NCBI GenBank assembly: GCA_964512385.1
Contig: CAZEHZ010000062.1
Span: 1 to 13,309 of the forward strand
Direction of reading: 5' to 3'
Source: CALXXL01 sp964512385
GTDB taxonomy: Bacteria; Verrucomicrobiota; Lentisphaeria; Victivallales; Victivallaceae
DNA: 13,309 nucleotides
Part shown: positions 1 through 7,998 of the stretch, piece by piece
Position numbering within the stretch: position 1 is the stretch's first letter
Layout: every line of letters starts with the position of its first letter
Program-made: the position numbers and the translations under genes
The notes under the pieces: generated by a model
What the model saw: the letters and a program-made list of their open reading frames with translations, nothing else
Databases searched by the model: none
Told to the model about the DNA's origin: nothing

Positions 1-2
1 TC

Positions 3-71
3 GAAGTGGAGAATGACTTTTTACGAACTGTGTCCTTGAATCTGGGCTTGAATGTAGAAAAGCACAAATAA
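3..71 (+). CDS. Possible C-terminal tail of a gene entering from the left
   Basis: The third plus-strand frame is open from the left edge to a TAA at 69-71 and reads EVENDFLRTVSLNLGLNVEKHK in two parts: EVENDFLRTVS then LNLGLNVEKHK. The composition is protein-like, so this could be the last 22 residues of a gene convergent with the gltB-to-regulator operon. It is too short to assign a family, and a minus-strand frame is also open over part of it. I treat it as a weak call. Confidence 0.2.
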   Translation, partial: EVENDFLRTVSLNLGLNVEKHK

Positions 72-317
72 AACCGCAACATCCTTCGCGATCGTGAATA
101 CTTCAAACTAAAAATTTATCAGTTGCCGGAAATTTCGAGCGTAAAGGAAATTTGAGTTGTGTCAAGGAGCGTTGAAGATGCTTTTTTTGCAGTGTCCGCA
201 CCGATAAAACTATTGTTCCATTTGGAATTTATCCAAACGGCACGATTGGAATCGGAGTCTGATGGAGAACGGGGCGGCCTTGTTTATTTCAGCCGGGCTG
301 GAACTCAACTGAAAAAA
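72..317. other. Left intergenic region, no clear gene
   Basis: This AT-rich stretch holds no ORF I believe. It contains a short direct repeat, GGAAATTTCGAG at 128-139 and GGAAATTTGAG at 146-156. Just downstream (minus sense) of the regulator stop there is a weak hairpin, CAGC-CCG-GCTG near 291-301, with no T tract. It probably holds the end of the minus-strand operon, but I cannot name a terminator with confidence. Confidence 0.4.
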
Positions 318-833
318 TTACTCTTTATTTTGCTGATACCATTCAGATACAATTCCGAGTTTTGCAATCTTATAATGCATAACCCGCGGCGATAAACCAA
401 TGCTTCTACCCGCCGCAGACATGTTGCCGTGGTGTTTTTTTAATGCCTCCACAATTAACTCCCGCTCAAATGAATTGACCAGAGTTTCAAACGAGGCTTT
501 GTTTTCCGGCAGGAATTCCGACCCGTCGGCCGAGCCGGTTTGCAACGACGGCGGCAAGTTGTAACCATGAATGCAATCATCATGGCTGGTCAGAATCGCC
601 CGCTCAATACAGTTCTCCAGTTCACGGACATTGCCGGGCCAATGATAGGCCATAAGCATATTGATCGCCGGGGTGGAAATGCGTTTGATTTGTTTGCCGT
701 AGCGAATGTTGTGTTTTTCAATAAAATGTTCCGCCAGCACCTTATTTAACAAGGACGGAATATTGCGTTCATGCACCACCGCCGAGCTTAATTCATGCAA
801 AACTGCAATTTCAATTTTTAGTTGATTTTCCAT
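318..833 (-). CDS. Internally deleted NifA-like sigma-54 regulator (keeps Fis-type HTH)
   Basis: The 171-aa product has a C-terminal half typical of sigma-54-dependent activators: HWPGNVRELENCIERA (about 64-79, the end of the AAA+ domain), the linker IHGYNLPPSLQT, and a Fis-type helix-turn-helix at about 125-161 (FERELIVEALKKHHGN, then MHYKIAKLGI). The first 33 or so residues instead resemble the start of an N-terminal GAF domain (VLHELSSAV, NIPSLLNKVL). Walker A, Walker B and the sigma-54-contacting GAFTGA loop are absent, so it cannot hydrolyse ATP or open a sigma-54 complex. Family members are usually about 450-550 aa. The junction lies near KVL/AEHFIEK, and the frame is intact. I chose the ATG at 833 because the upstream extension only mirrors the dapL 3' end and a GGA-containing Shine-Dalgarno precedes it. 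It overlaps dapL by 16 bp. It is either a decaying gene or a DNA-binding-only regulator. Confidence 0.75.
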   Translation of the reverse strand: MENQLKIEIAVLHELSSAVVHERNIPSLLNKVLAEHFIEKHNIRYGKQIKRISTPAINMLMAYHWPGNVRELENCIERAILTSHDDCIHGYNLPPSLQTGSADGSEFLPENKASFETLVNSFERELIVEALKKHHGNMSAAGRSIGLSPRVMHYKIAKLGIVSEWYQQNKE

Positions 834-2002
834 AATCTCATCCGTTCCAGCGCCTCTTGCGTCTTGGCTCGATTCCCAAATGCGGTCAACCGGAAAAATC
901 CCTCGCCACAAGAGCCGAACCCGACACCCGGAGTCCCGACAACGGCGCAATTAGCCAATAACTCATCAAAAAACACTTCCGACCGGACACCTTCAGGTAA
1001 CTTCAGCCAAATATACGGAGCATTCTCTCCACCGTAGATAGTATAACCCATTTCCTGCAAATTATGACTGATAATTTGTGCGTTTTTCATGTAATAACTG
1101 ACTTGCGACACAATTTGCTGACGGCCTTCTTCGCTATAGGTGGCTTCGGCCGCCCGCTGTACCACATACGATACGCCGTTAAATTTGGTGCTTTGCCGTC
1201 TCCGCCACATGGCGTTGAGTTGTTCCGGCAAGGTTTTGGGTACTACCGTATAAGCACAGCGTACTCCGGTAAAACCGGCGGTTTTGGAATAGGAGCGAAA
1301 TTCAATAGCTACCTTTTCCGCACCGGGGATTTCATAAATGCTTCGCGGCAGGCCGGCTTCCCGAATATACGCATAGTAGGCGCAGTCAAATAGAATGATG
1401 GCCTGATTCCGCAACGCATAGTCGACAAACGCTTCCAGCCGGGCCCGACTCATTACGGTTCCGGTGGGGTTATTGGGCGAACACAGATAGATTACATCAA
1501 CCGGACAATCCGGCGGCTCCGGCACGAAGTTTTGACTTTCGAGACACGGCATATAGTGAATCTTATCGCCACGGCCGGCCAGAATATTACTGTCGCGGTA
1601 AACCGGGTAAACCGGGTCTGTAATCGCAATTTTCGTGTCTGGAGAAAATAATTCCTGAATATTGGCCACATCGCACTTGGAACCGTCGCTGACAAAAATT
1701 TCATCCGGAGAAATGGCGATTCCGTGGGCGGCATAGTCTAATTCCGCAATTTTTTCACGCAGAAACGCATACCCCTGTTCCGGGCCGTACCCGCGAAAGG
1801 TTTTTGAATTTTCCATTTCGTCAGCGGCGTGCGTCATGGCGGCGACCACGGCCGGCACTAACGGCAAGGTAACATCGCCGATTCCCAGCCGGATCACATC
1901 GGTTTGCGGATGGCTTTGTTCAAATGCTTTAACCTTATCGGCAATTTTGCTGAAAAGGTAACTTTTTGGTAACTGTGAAAAGGCCGGATTGGATTTAAAC
2001 AT
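818..2002 (-). CDS. dapL: LL-diaminopimelate aminotransferase
   Basis: This is a PLP-dependent class I/II aminotransferase of 394 aa; the DapL family is usually about 400-410. DapL converts tetrahydrodipicolinate directly to LL-diaminopimelate with glutamate as amino donor, bypassing the acylated DapC/D/E steps of lysine and peptidoglycan synthesis. Visible signatures are the N-terminal VIRLGIGDVTLPL, SPNNPTG at 175-181, FDCAYYAYI at about 205-213 (Asp206 would contact the PLP pyridine nitrogen), and SYSKTAGFTG with the Schiff-base lysine at Lys240. The start at 2002 has a good GGAGAG Shine-Dalgarno. The upstream dapF remnant ends 8 bp inside this gene, so the two are translationally linked. 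The glutamate donor is made by the upstream gltBD genes. No key residue appears to be missing. Confidence 0.95.
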   Translation of the reverse strand: MFKSNPAFSQLPKSYLFSKIADKVKAFEQSHPQTDVIRLGIGDVTLPLVPAVVAAMTHAADEMENSKTFRGYGPEQGYAFLREKIAELDYAAHGIAISPDEIFVSDGSKCDVANIQELFSPDTKIAITDPVYPVYRDSNILAGRGDKIHYMPCLESQNFVPEPPDCPVDVIYLCSPNNPTGTVMSRARLEAFVDYALRNQAIILFDCAYYAYIREAGLPRSIYEIPGAEKVAIEFRSYSKTAGFTGVRCAYTVVPKTLPEQLNAMWRRRQSTKFNGVSYVVQRAAEATYSEEGRQQIVSQVSYYMKNAQIISHNLQEMGYTIYGGENAPYIWLKLPEGVRSEVFFDELLANCAVVGTPGVGFGSCGEGFFRLTAFGNRAKTQEALERMRLWKIN

Positions 2003-2165
2003 AATACTCTCCTTTTAAAACTGCCGTGGCGTTCCCGGTCATCAAAAACTGGTTATCATTCCGGCTCCATTCAATGGCCGGCGTGCCGGGCAGCGTGATT
2101 CTGCAACCATGCTGCCGACCATTCATATCCGTTTGAACAAGCTCGTAATATTGGTTAAATTTCAT
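1995..2165 (-). CDS. Diaminopimelate epimerase (DapF) remnant, 56 aa
   Basis: This short ORF fills the gltD-dapL gap exactly. Its ATG (2163-2165) overlaps the gltD stop as ATGA, and its TAA (1995-1997) lies inside dapL. The C-terminal part, RITLPGTPAIEW then FLMTGNATAVLKGE, matches the usual DapF ending (VTLPGG.LEIEW ... VYMTGPA..VFEGE). The first residues, MKFNQYYEL, resemble the usual DapF N-terminus (MKF.KYxGLGNDF). A normal DapF is about 270-280 aa, so some 220 internal codons are absent, including both catalytic cysteines and the racemase fold. It cannot be an epimerase. What remains is an in-frame stub that may persist because it couples translation from gltD to dapL. DapF is the natural partner of DapL, which supports the assignment. 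The N-terminal match is weaker than the C-terminal one. Confidence 0.65.
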   Translation of the reverse strand: MKFNQYYELVQTDMNGRQHGCRITLPGTPAIEWSRNDNQFLMTGNATAVLKGEYYV

Positions 2166-3430
2166 TTTACCCCTAAAAATTGTTGGATATTTTCCACCTG
2201 ACTTAATGCGTGGGCAATGGCCCGAACCACCAGCGACTGCCCGGTGGACGCGTCCCCGGCGATAAAAACATTCCCGGCATATCCGGAATGTTCCGGCTTT
2301 AAAAATCCCATTGCCAGTAACACCAGATCAGCGGCGATGATTTCTGGTGCTCCACCTTCGGCCGGAACAACTTCAACCCCTGTCAAGCGGCCGTTTTCAA
2401 TCAGAAAACGCTGACTCTTCAGGCTCCAGCGCCGTTCACCGCCCTCTAAATGGCTGGAGGACGTGCGGAGTTGATACGACCAATCCGGCCACGGCGTTTT
2501 TTCTGAACGAGTTACGGGCGGTTTAGGCATAATCTCGATCTGCAGAACGCTCTTAGCCTGTTGCCGCAATGCCGTGCCGACGCAATCACTGCCGGTATCG
2601 CCGCCGCCGATGACTACAACACTCTTTCCGGTTGCCGAAATATCACCATTAAAATAGTCAATGGCAAATAATACATGGTCATTCTCCCGTCCGGGGATCG
2701 GCAAATCCCGTGGCGTCGGCGTTCCGGTGGCAAGCAATACCGCATCATAATTGCGGCTCAGATAAGCCAGTGAAATATCCTTGCCGATGTCAGCATTAAA
2801 ATGGAATGCAATACCGCTTGCCTTCATCACTTCAATCCGGCGGTCAATCACACTTTTGGCCAATTTAAAAGCCGGAATGCCATACCGCAATAAGCCGCCC
2901 GCATCCGGGTGTTTTTCAAACACTTTAACGCTGTGGCCACGCTTATTCAAGGCGATTGCCGCGGCCAGTCCAGCCGGGCCGGAGCCGATCACCGCAACTC
3001 TTTTTCCCGTGCGTTGAGCGGGGATTTGCGGGGTAATCCAGCCGGCGGCAAAGGCGTGTTCCACCACCATTTTTTCAATTTGCCGCACCGAAACCGCATC
3101 AAAATTGATTGATGCGGAACAACTGTTTTCGCACAATGCCGGGCAAACACGAGAGGTAAACTCCGGCATTGGACTGGTAAAATTTAACAACTCCCAAGCC
3201 TGCCGCCATTGCCCCTGAGCCACCGCGCTATTGATGTCCGGAATGACATTATAAAGCGGGCAGCCGCAACCGTGGCAAAACGGAATACCGCAACTCATGC
3301 AACGTTTGGCTTGAGTTTGGATAATTTCCGCTTCCGGCATAAACTCAACTTCATTCCAATCCAGAACCCGTTCCGCCGCCGGACGGTAAAAATTAGCCGG
3401 ACGTTTGATGGTAAAAAAATCTTTACTCAT
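2162..3430 (-). CDS. gltD: Glutamate synthase (NADPH) small subunit, short form
   Basis: GltD passes electrons from NAD(P)H through FAD and Fe-S clusters to GltB, which reduces 2-oxoglutarate plus glutamine-derived ammonia to glutamate. Seen in order: the N-terminal Fe-S region with Cys44, 47, 52 and 57 (RCMSCGIPFC) and Cys96, 100, 104 (VCPALCENSC); the FAD motif GSGPAGLAAA at about 149-158; the NAD(P)H motif GGGDTGSDC at about 275-283; LRTSSSHLEGGERR; and the FAD-closing motif FIAGDASTGQS at about 389-399. The start follows the gltB stop by 5 bp. At 422 aa it is clearly shorter than the usual 470-490. The segment normally between LLAMGF and the AGD motif is cut to a few residues (LKPEHSGYAGN), and the loop after GVEVV is also short. 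The motifs remain, so it may still work, but this deserves checking. Confidence 0.93.
   Translation of the reverse strand: MSKDFFTIKRPANFYRPAAERVLDWNEVEFMPEAEIIQTQAKRCMSCGIPFCHGCGCPLYNVIPDINSAVAQGQWRQAWELLNFTSPMPEFTSRVCPALCENSCSASINFDAVSVRQIEKMVVEHAFAAGWITPQIPAQRTGKRVAVIGSGPAGLAAAIALNKRGHSVKVFEKHPDAGGLLRYGIPAFKLAKSVIDRRIEVMKASGIAFHFNADIGKDISLAYLSRNYDAVLLATGTPTPRDLPIPGRENDHVLFAIDYFNGDISATGKSVVVIGGGDTGSDCVGTALRQQAKSVLQIEIMPKPPVTRSEKTPWPDWSYQLRTSSSHLEGGERRWSLKSQRFLIENGRLTGVEVVPAEGGAPEIIAADLVLLAMGFLKPEHSGYAGNVFIAGDASTGQSLVVRAIAHALSQVENIQQFLGVK
2267..2292 (-). repeat. Hairpin-forming inverted repeat inside gltD
   Basis: Perfect 8-bp arms AACATTCC (2267-2274) and GGAATGTT (2285-2292) flank a 10-bp centre that can add two more GC pairs. 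On the coding strand the hairpin is followed by a run of T (GTTTTT), so it resembles an intrinsic terminator. It lies exactly where GltD lacks the segment found in its homologues, between GFLKPEHSG and the AGD motif. Confidence 0.55.
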
Positions 3431-3435
3431 AATTA

Positions 3436-6400
3436 TTATTTCCCTTGTAAAATTTTCTTGTACTCAACCGGAAAAACCTTAATGAATTTACTGCGTTCTT
3501 CCGGCCAATTGGCCAGCAAATTCTTAGCTGACAGACTTCCGGTCAGCTGAAGGTGGGTTTTAATCAAGCTCAACAATTCCGCTTCGGAACCGGCATCAAG
3601 AATGTCTAAATCCACCGTGTCAAGATTGCAGCGCAAATCGAAATCGCCTCTCCGGTCATAAACATAGGCCACGCCGCCGGACATACCGGCACCAAAGTTG
3701 ATTCCTACATCGCCCAACACCACTACCCGGCCGCCGGTCATGTATTCACAGCCGTGGTCTCCGCCGCCTTCCAGCACCAGAGTCATACCGCTGTTACGAA
3801 TGGCAAAACGCTCTCCGGCCTGACCGCACAAGAAAATCTGCCCGGAGGTTGCACCGTATCCCACCACATTACCGGCGATTACGTTATCCGACGGATTAAA
3901 GGTGGCGGCTGCATCCGGCTTAATAACTATTTTGCCGCCGGACAGACCTTTCCCCACGAAATCGTTGGCGATACCATTCAGGAAAATCGTAACTCCGGCC
4001 GCCAGAAATGCGCCAAAACTTTGCCCGGCACAACCATGCAAACGCAGGATGACCGAATCTTCCGGCATTCCGGCCTGTCCGAAACGCTTGGCAATTTCGC
4101 CAGAAAGCGATGTTCCGCAACTGCGGTCCGTATTGGCAATCGGCAACTCCAGTTCCAGTTTGCCGCCGTTAAAATGCGGCAAAATATGACGCTGGTCAAA
4201 ATTCGGTTCATGCTTCGGCGAGGCTTGAAACGCAATTGCATTGCCGGGAGCCATCGCAAAAATTTGACTGAAGTCAAGGTTTTTCAATTTAAAGAATTCC
4301 AGCATCTGTCTCTTTTCCAAAAGATCGGTTCTGCCAACCGCTTCACGCAGTGAACGCAACCCCAGCGAGGCCAAAATTTCACGGACTTCCCCCGCCAGAA
4401 GGCGTAAGAAGTTTTCAATATATTCGGGTTTCCCCTTGAAACATTTACGCAACTCCGGGTCTTGCGTGGCAATCCCGACCGGGCAGGAGTTATCGTGGCA
4501 CTTACGCATCATGATACATCCTAACGAGACCAGTAAGGTGGTGGCAAAGCCGAACTCTTCTGCACCTAATAAAGCCCCGATTACCACATCACGCCCGGTT
4601 TTCAGCTGGCCGTCAAGCTGCAGCTTAACTCTTGAACGCAAATTGTTCAATACCAACGTCTGCTGTGCTTCGGCCAAGCCAAGTTCCCACGGCAGTCCGG
4701 CATGTTTAATACTTGATAACGGCGAAGCACCGGTACCGCCGTCATATCCGCTGATCAAAATCACGTCTGCGGCGGCTTTGGCCACCCCGGCGGCAATGGT
4801 TCCCACGCCGACTTCGGAAACTAATTTTACCGAAATACGTGCATCCTTATTACTGCTGCGTAAATCGCTGATCAATTGCGCCAAGTCCTCAATCGAATAA
4901 ATATCGTGGTGCGGCGGTGGCGAAATCAACGTTACGCCGGGCGTGGAATGACGCACACGGGCGATATCGGCATTAACCTTATGTCCGGGCAGTTGCCCGC
5001 CTTCGCCGGGTTTTGCACCTTGCGCCATTTTAATCTGCAACTCTTTGGCATGCGCAAGGTAATCAATGGTTACGCCGAAACGACCACTGGCAATCTGGCG
5101 AATTGCACTTGCACGGTTTTCTCCGCCCGGCCCCGGCAATGCCCGTTCCGGGTCTTCACCGCCTTCGCCGCAGTTGCTCATTGCGCCGATGCGGTTCATG
5201 GCGATGGCAATCGCTTCATGGGCTTCCGGACTTAACGAGCCGAGCGACATTGCGCCGGAGACAAAATGATGGAGGATGTTTTCCACACTTTCAACTTCGT
5301 CAAGCGGTATTGCATCAGTTTTTTTGAATTGAAACAAGCCCCGGATCGTGCAGGCCTTTTCACCCTGTTCATTGATGAGTTTTGCATATTCCTGATATTT
5401 TTCCGGCAAATTCAGCTGTACCGCCTGACGGAACAAACTCAAGGTTTGCGGCGTCCACAAATGTTGTTCGCCATTGCGACGGTAGGCGTAATCGCCGCCC
5501 GTAATGACGGCTTGCCGGTTTTTCAGTTCCGCTTCAATATCTTTTAGCGTTAAGCCGCCGATTCTGGAGGATACACCGGGGAAGAAACGCTGAATTAAGC
5601 TTTGATCCAAGCCGATCGCCTCAAAGAGTTTGGCGCCACGATAACTGCGAAGCGTGGAAATACCCATTTTGGACATGGTTTTGAGTAAGCCCTTGTCCAC
5701 CGCATGAATGTAGTTTTCCGCCGCCTTGACCGGGTCTTTATTCAGCGAAAGCTCATTTACCGTCTCTAATGCCAGATACGGATGAATGGCGGTGGCGCCC
5801 ATGCCCAGCAACAGCGCATAGTGCATTACTTCACGGACTTCGCCGGATTGAATGATTAAGCCGACCGGCGGCCGCAGATTTTCTTCCGTAAGTGCCTGAT
5901 TTACGGCGCCAAGTGCCAGCAGTGCCGGAATCGGCAGTTGCTCATCGGGCAGATTGCGGTCCGAGAGTATCAGAATATATTTGCCGCTCTTCACCAGTTC
6001 CACTGCCTGTCGGGCAAGGTTATCCAGTGCCGCAGATAAATCCTCCGTCCACCCTAAAGACAGCGTGGTGGCTTCAAAGCCGGGGATATCCGCATGACTT
6101 AAGCGGCGAATATCCTCTTCAGTTAAAATCGGCCGTGGCAGTTTTATAATCCGGGCGTGGTTCGGGGTTTCCGCCAAAATATTGCCGTGGTTGCCAATGT
6201 AAGTAACCAGACTCATCACCAGCTCCTCACGAATCGGGTCTATCGGCGGATTGGTTACCTGGGCGAACAGTTGTTTAAAATAGTTATAAAGCAGCGGCTT
6301 TTGATGAGAAAGCACCGCCAATGCACTGTCATTACCCATTGAGCCGATCGGTTCATATCCGGTTTCCGCCATGGGTTTTACAATCCGCTCAACATCTTCC

Positions 6401-7758
6401 GCACTCCAGTGGAAGCGTTGGCGTTTACCATCAAGCTCGGCAGGACTCTTGGCCGGAACGATGGAATCAAACAAACCGTGAATGGAGATACGATTTTCCT
6501 CATTCCAGCGCCGGTACGGTTGACTTCTGGCCAGCGTTTCTTTAATTTCGCGGTCAAAAATCAGACGATGACCGGTCAAATCGCACCAAATCATTTCGCC
6601 GGGCTTAAGCCGCCCCTGCCGCACAACTTCTGCGGGCGGAATATCCACCACGCCGGTTTCAGAGGCAAGGACAAATAAATTGTCTTGCGTTAAAGTCCAG
6701 CGCGCCGGGCGCAAGCCGTTACGGTCAAGCATGGCTCCGGCGTTCACACCGTCGGAAAACGCCACGGCCGCCGGGCCGTCCCACGGCTCCATTAAAGCCG
6801 AATGATATTCAAAAAAGGCCCGGACATCCTTACCAATATGATACTTTGCGCCCCACGGCTGCGGCATCAGCATCAGCATGGCATGGGGCAGACTGCGGCC
6901 GGACAAAACCAGCAGTTCAAGCATCCGGTCCAGAGCGGCGGAGTCGCTTTCCCGCCCATCCATCAACGGCAGGCATTTGGATAGTTCCGGCCCGAAAAAG
7001 TCGCTTTTCAGCAGGGCTTCACGCGTATGCAAATGGTTCAGATTACCCTTTATAGTATTGATTTCACCATTGTGGCCAAGATAACGGAACGGTTGAGACA
7101 GTTCCCAAGTCGGAAACGTGTTGGTGCTGTAACGCTGATGCACCAATGCCAGCGGAGAAGCAAAATCCTTATCATTAAGGTCCGGATAAAACTTACGGAG
7201 TTGCGGCGCCTGAAGCAATCCTTTATAAACTATGCTGGTGCGGGAGAAGGAGGCAATGGCAAGTTCCGGCATCGCTTTTTCGATTTGCCGGCGGGCAATA
7301 AAAATTTGCCTTTCCAGCGCACGGTCATCTAAATTAGTTGCTTTTACAAAAAACTGCCGAATCTCCGGACAGCTTTCTCTGGCGGCACGACCGATTTTTT
7401 CTGGAAAAACAGGTACTTGCCGTACCGCAATCAGTTCCAGACCATTTGCTTCAATTTGTGCGGTAATCTGCGGAATATCGCCGCCGAAAACCATTGCCAC
7501 CGCATATTTTCCAAATTCCGGCAACCCGGCGATGTGTTTGCGGAAAAATTTATCCGGAATGGCCAGCAGGATTCCGGCGCCGTCGCCGGTTTCCGAGTCG
7601 CCGCCGGAGGCTCCACGATGCATCAGCCGTTCCAGAACCTTTACTCCCAATTCTACAATCCGGTGATCAGCCACGTTGTTAAGATCAGCCACCAGGCCGA
7701 CTCCGCAAGCGTCATGCTCATTGGCAAAACGATATAATCCGATATCTTTTGGTCTCAT
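3436..7758 (-). CDS. gltB: Glutamate synthase large subunit
   Basis: This 1440-aa protein makes glutamate from glutamine and 2-oxoglutarate with GltD. It opens with a short propeptide, then FANEHDACGVGLV; Cys18 should become the N-terminal nucleophile of the class II amidotransferase domain after cleavage. HQRYSTNTFPTW starts near His207 and GHNGEINT holds the oxyanion residues (Asn230-Gly231). The FMN-binding synthase domain includes GAKPGEGGQLPGH near residue 910. The 3Fe-4S cysteines are Cys1081, Cys1087 and Cys1092 (C-x5-C-x4-C in GCIMMRKCHDNSCPVG). The C-terminal GXGXG helix domain ends the protein (GGGDHGCEYMTGGRVVVLG). I start at the ATG at 7758 because it has an AGGAA Shine-Dalgarno and lies about 37 nt below a predicted sigma-54 start site; the frame is open further upstream to 7857 but that part precedes the promoter. 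It is the first gene of the minus-strand operon and looks intact. Confidence 0.97.
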   Translation of the reverse strand: MRPKDIGLYRFANEHDACGVGLVADLNNVADHRIVELGVKVLERLMHRGASGGDSETGDGAGILLAIPDKFFRKHIAGLPEFGKYAVAMVFGGDIPQITAQIEANGLELIAVRQVPVFPEKIGRAARESCPEIRQFFVKATNLDDRALERQIFIARRQIEKAMPELAIASFSRTSIVYKGLLQAPQLRKFYPDLNDKDFASPLALVHQRYSTNTFPTWELSQPFRYLGHNGEINTIKGNLNHLHTREALLKSDFFGPELSKCLPLMDGRESDSAALDRMLELLVLSGRSLPHAMLMLMPQPWGAKYHIGKDVRAFFEYHSALMEPWDGPAAVAFSDGVNAGAMLDRNGLRPARWTLTQDNLFVLASETGVVDIPPAEVVRQGRLKPGEMIWCDLTGHRLIFDREIKETLARSQPYRRWNEENRISIHGLFDSIVPAKSPAELDGKRQRFHWSAEDVERIVKPMAETGYEPIGSMGNDSALAVLSHQKPLLYNYFKQLFAQVTNPPIDPIREELVMSLVTYIGNHGNILAETPNHARIIKLPRPILTEEDIRRLSHADIPGFEATTLSLGWTEDLSAALDNLARQAVELVKSGKYILILSDRNLPDEQLPIPALLALGAVNQALTEENLRPPVGLIIQSGEVREVMHYALLLGMGATAIHPYLALETVNELSLNKDPVKAAENYIHAVDKGLLKTMSKMGISTLRSYRGAKLFEAIGLDQSLIQRFFPGVSSRIGGLTLKDIEAELKNRQAVITGGDYAYRRNGEQHLWTPQTLSLFRQAVQLNLPEKYQEYAKLINEQGEKACTIRGLFQFKKTDAIPLDEVESVENILHHFVSGAMSLGSLSPEAHEAIAIAMNRIGAMSNCGEGGEDPERALPGPGGENRASAIRQIASGRFGVTIDYLAHAKELQIKMAQGAKPGEGGQLPGHKVNADIARVRHSTPGVTLISPPPHHDIYSIEDLAQLISDLRSSNKDARISVKLVSEVGVGTIAAGVAKAAADVILISGYDGGTGASPLSSIKHAGLPWELGLAEAQQTLVLNNLRSRVKLQLDGQLKTGRDVVIGALLGAEEFGFATTLLVSLGCIMMRKCHDNSCPVGIATQDPELRKCFKGKPEYIENFLRLLAGEVREILASLGLRSLREAVGRTDLLEKRQMLEFFKLKNLDFSQIFAMAPGNAIAFQASPKHEPNFDQRHILPHFNGGKLELELPIANTDRSCGTSLSGEIAKRFGQAGMPEDSVILRLHGCAGQSFGAFLAAGVTIFLNGIANDFVGKGLSGGKIVIKPDAAATFNPSDNVIAGNVVGYGATSGQIFLCGQAGERFAIRNSGMTLVLEGGGDHGCEYMTGGRVVVLGDVGINFGAGMSGGVAYVYDRRGDFDLRCNLDTVDLDILDAGSEAELLSLIKTHLQLTGSLSAKNLLANWPEERSKFIKVFPVEYKKILQGK

Positions 7759-7805
7759 CTGTTTTCCTTTCTGCAAGTCTTTTCTTAATTTAACGCATAT
7801 GCTGT

Positions 7806-7822
7806 AGCAAATATCATGCCAA
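7806..7822 (-). promoter_or_regulatory. Sigma-54 promoter of the gltB operon
   Basis: On the minus strand the site reads TTGGCATGATATTTGCT, matching the RpoN consensus TGGCAY-N5-TTGCW with exactly 10 nt between the GG and GC dinucleotides. Transcription would start near 7795, giving a leader of about 37 nt before the gltB ATG at 7758. Sigma-54 promoters need an ATP-hydrolysing activator bound upstream. Confidence 0.8.
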
Positions 7823-7863
7823 GTTATTTTATGCTCAAAAACAAGCAAACCCGGCATAGTGTA

Positions 7864-7877
7864 TTACAATTTTGTAA
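7864..7877. promoter_or_regulatory. Palindromic activator site, copy 1
   Basis: TTACAATTTTGTAA fits TTACA-N4-TGTAA; the arms extend to 8 bp (TATTACAA at 7862-7869, TTGTAATA at 7872-7879). Its centre is about 76 bp upstream of the predicted gltB start site and about 310 bp upstream of the plus-strand one. A dimeric HTH protein, for example a Fis-type domain, could bind it. The binding protein is inferred. Confidence 0.65.
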
Positions 7878-7896
7878 TAAACGCCACTTTGAGGTT

Positions 7897-7910
7897 TTAC
7901 ATTTTTGTAA
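7897..7910. promoter_or_regulatory. Palindromic activator site, copy 2
   Basis: TTACATTTTTGTAA has the same TTACA-N4-TGTAA form as copy 1. The two centres are 33 bp apart, close to three helical turns, so both would face the same side of the DNA. The centre is about 109 bp upstream of the predicted gltB start site, a usual enhancer distance for sigma-54 activators. Confidence 0.62.
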
Positions 7911-7998
7911 GATGGTAAATAATGCAGAAGGTGATTTTTGCTGTAAACAAAGCCGTATACAATAAAAAGCACCGGATGCTTACGGTGGAGGCGTGAAC

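Noticed and set aside
159..395. 78-aa plus-strand frame at the left end
   Set aside because: It starts at GTG with a weak ribosome binding site, runs antisense into the regulator's HTH, and has no recognisable motif.
834..950. Upstream extension of the nifA-like remnant
   Set aside because: These codons overlap the dapL 3' end and look like out-of-frame DapL; the ATG at 833 fits family and ribosome binding site.
1064..1393. 109-aa open frame on the plus strand inside dapL
   Set aside because: It mirrors conserved DapL coding sequence and has no ribosome binding site.
3754..4353. 199-aa open frame on the plus strand inside gltB
   Set aside because: It is antisense to the conserved FMN and GXGXG parts of GltB, and its sequence matches no protein pattern; the opposite strand explains it.
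7759..7857. 33-residue N-terminal extension of GltB
   Set aside because: It reads through the predicted sigma-54 promoter and would move the catalytic cysteine far from the N-terminus; the ATG at 7758 has its own Shine-Dalgarno.
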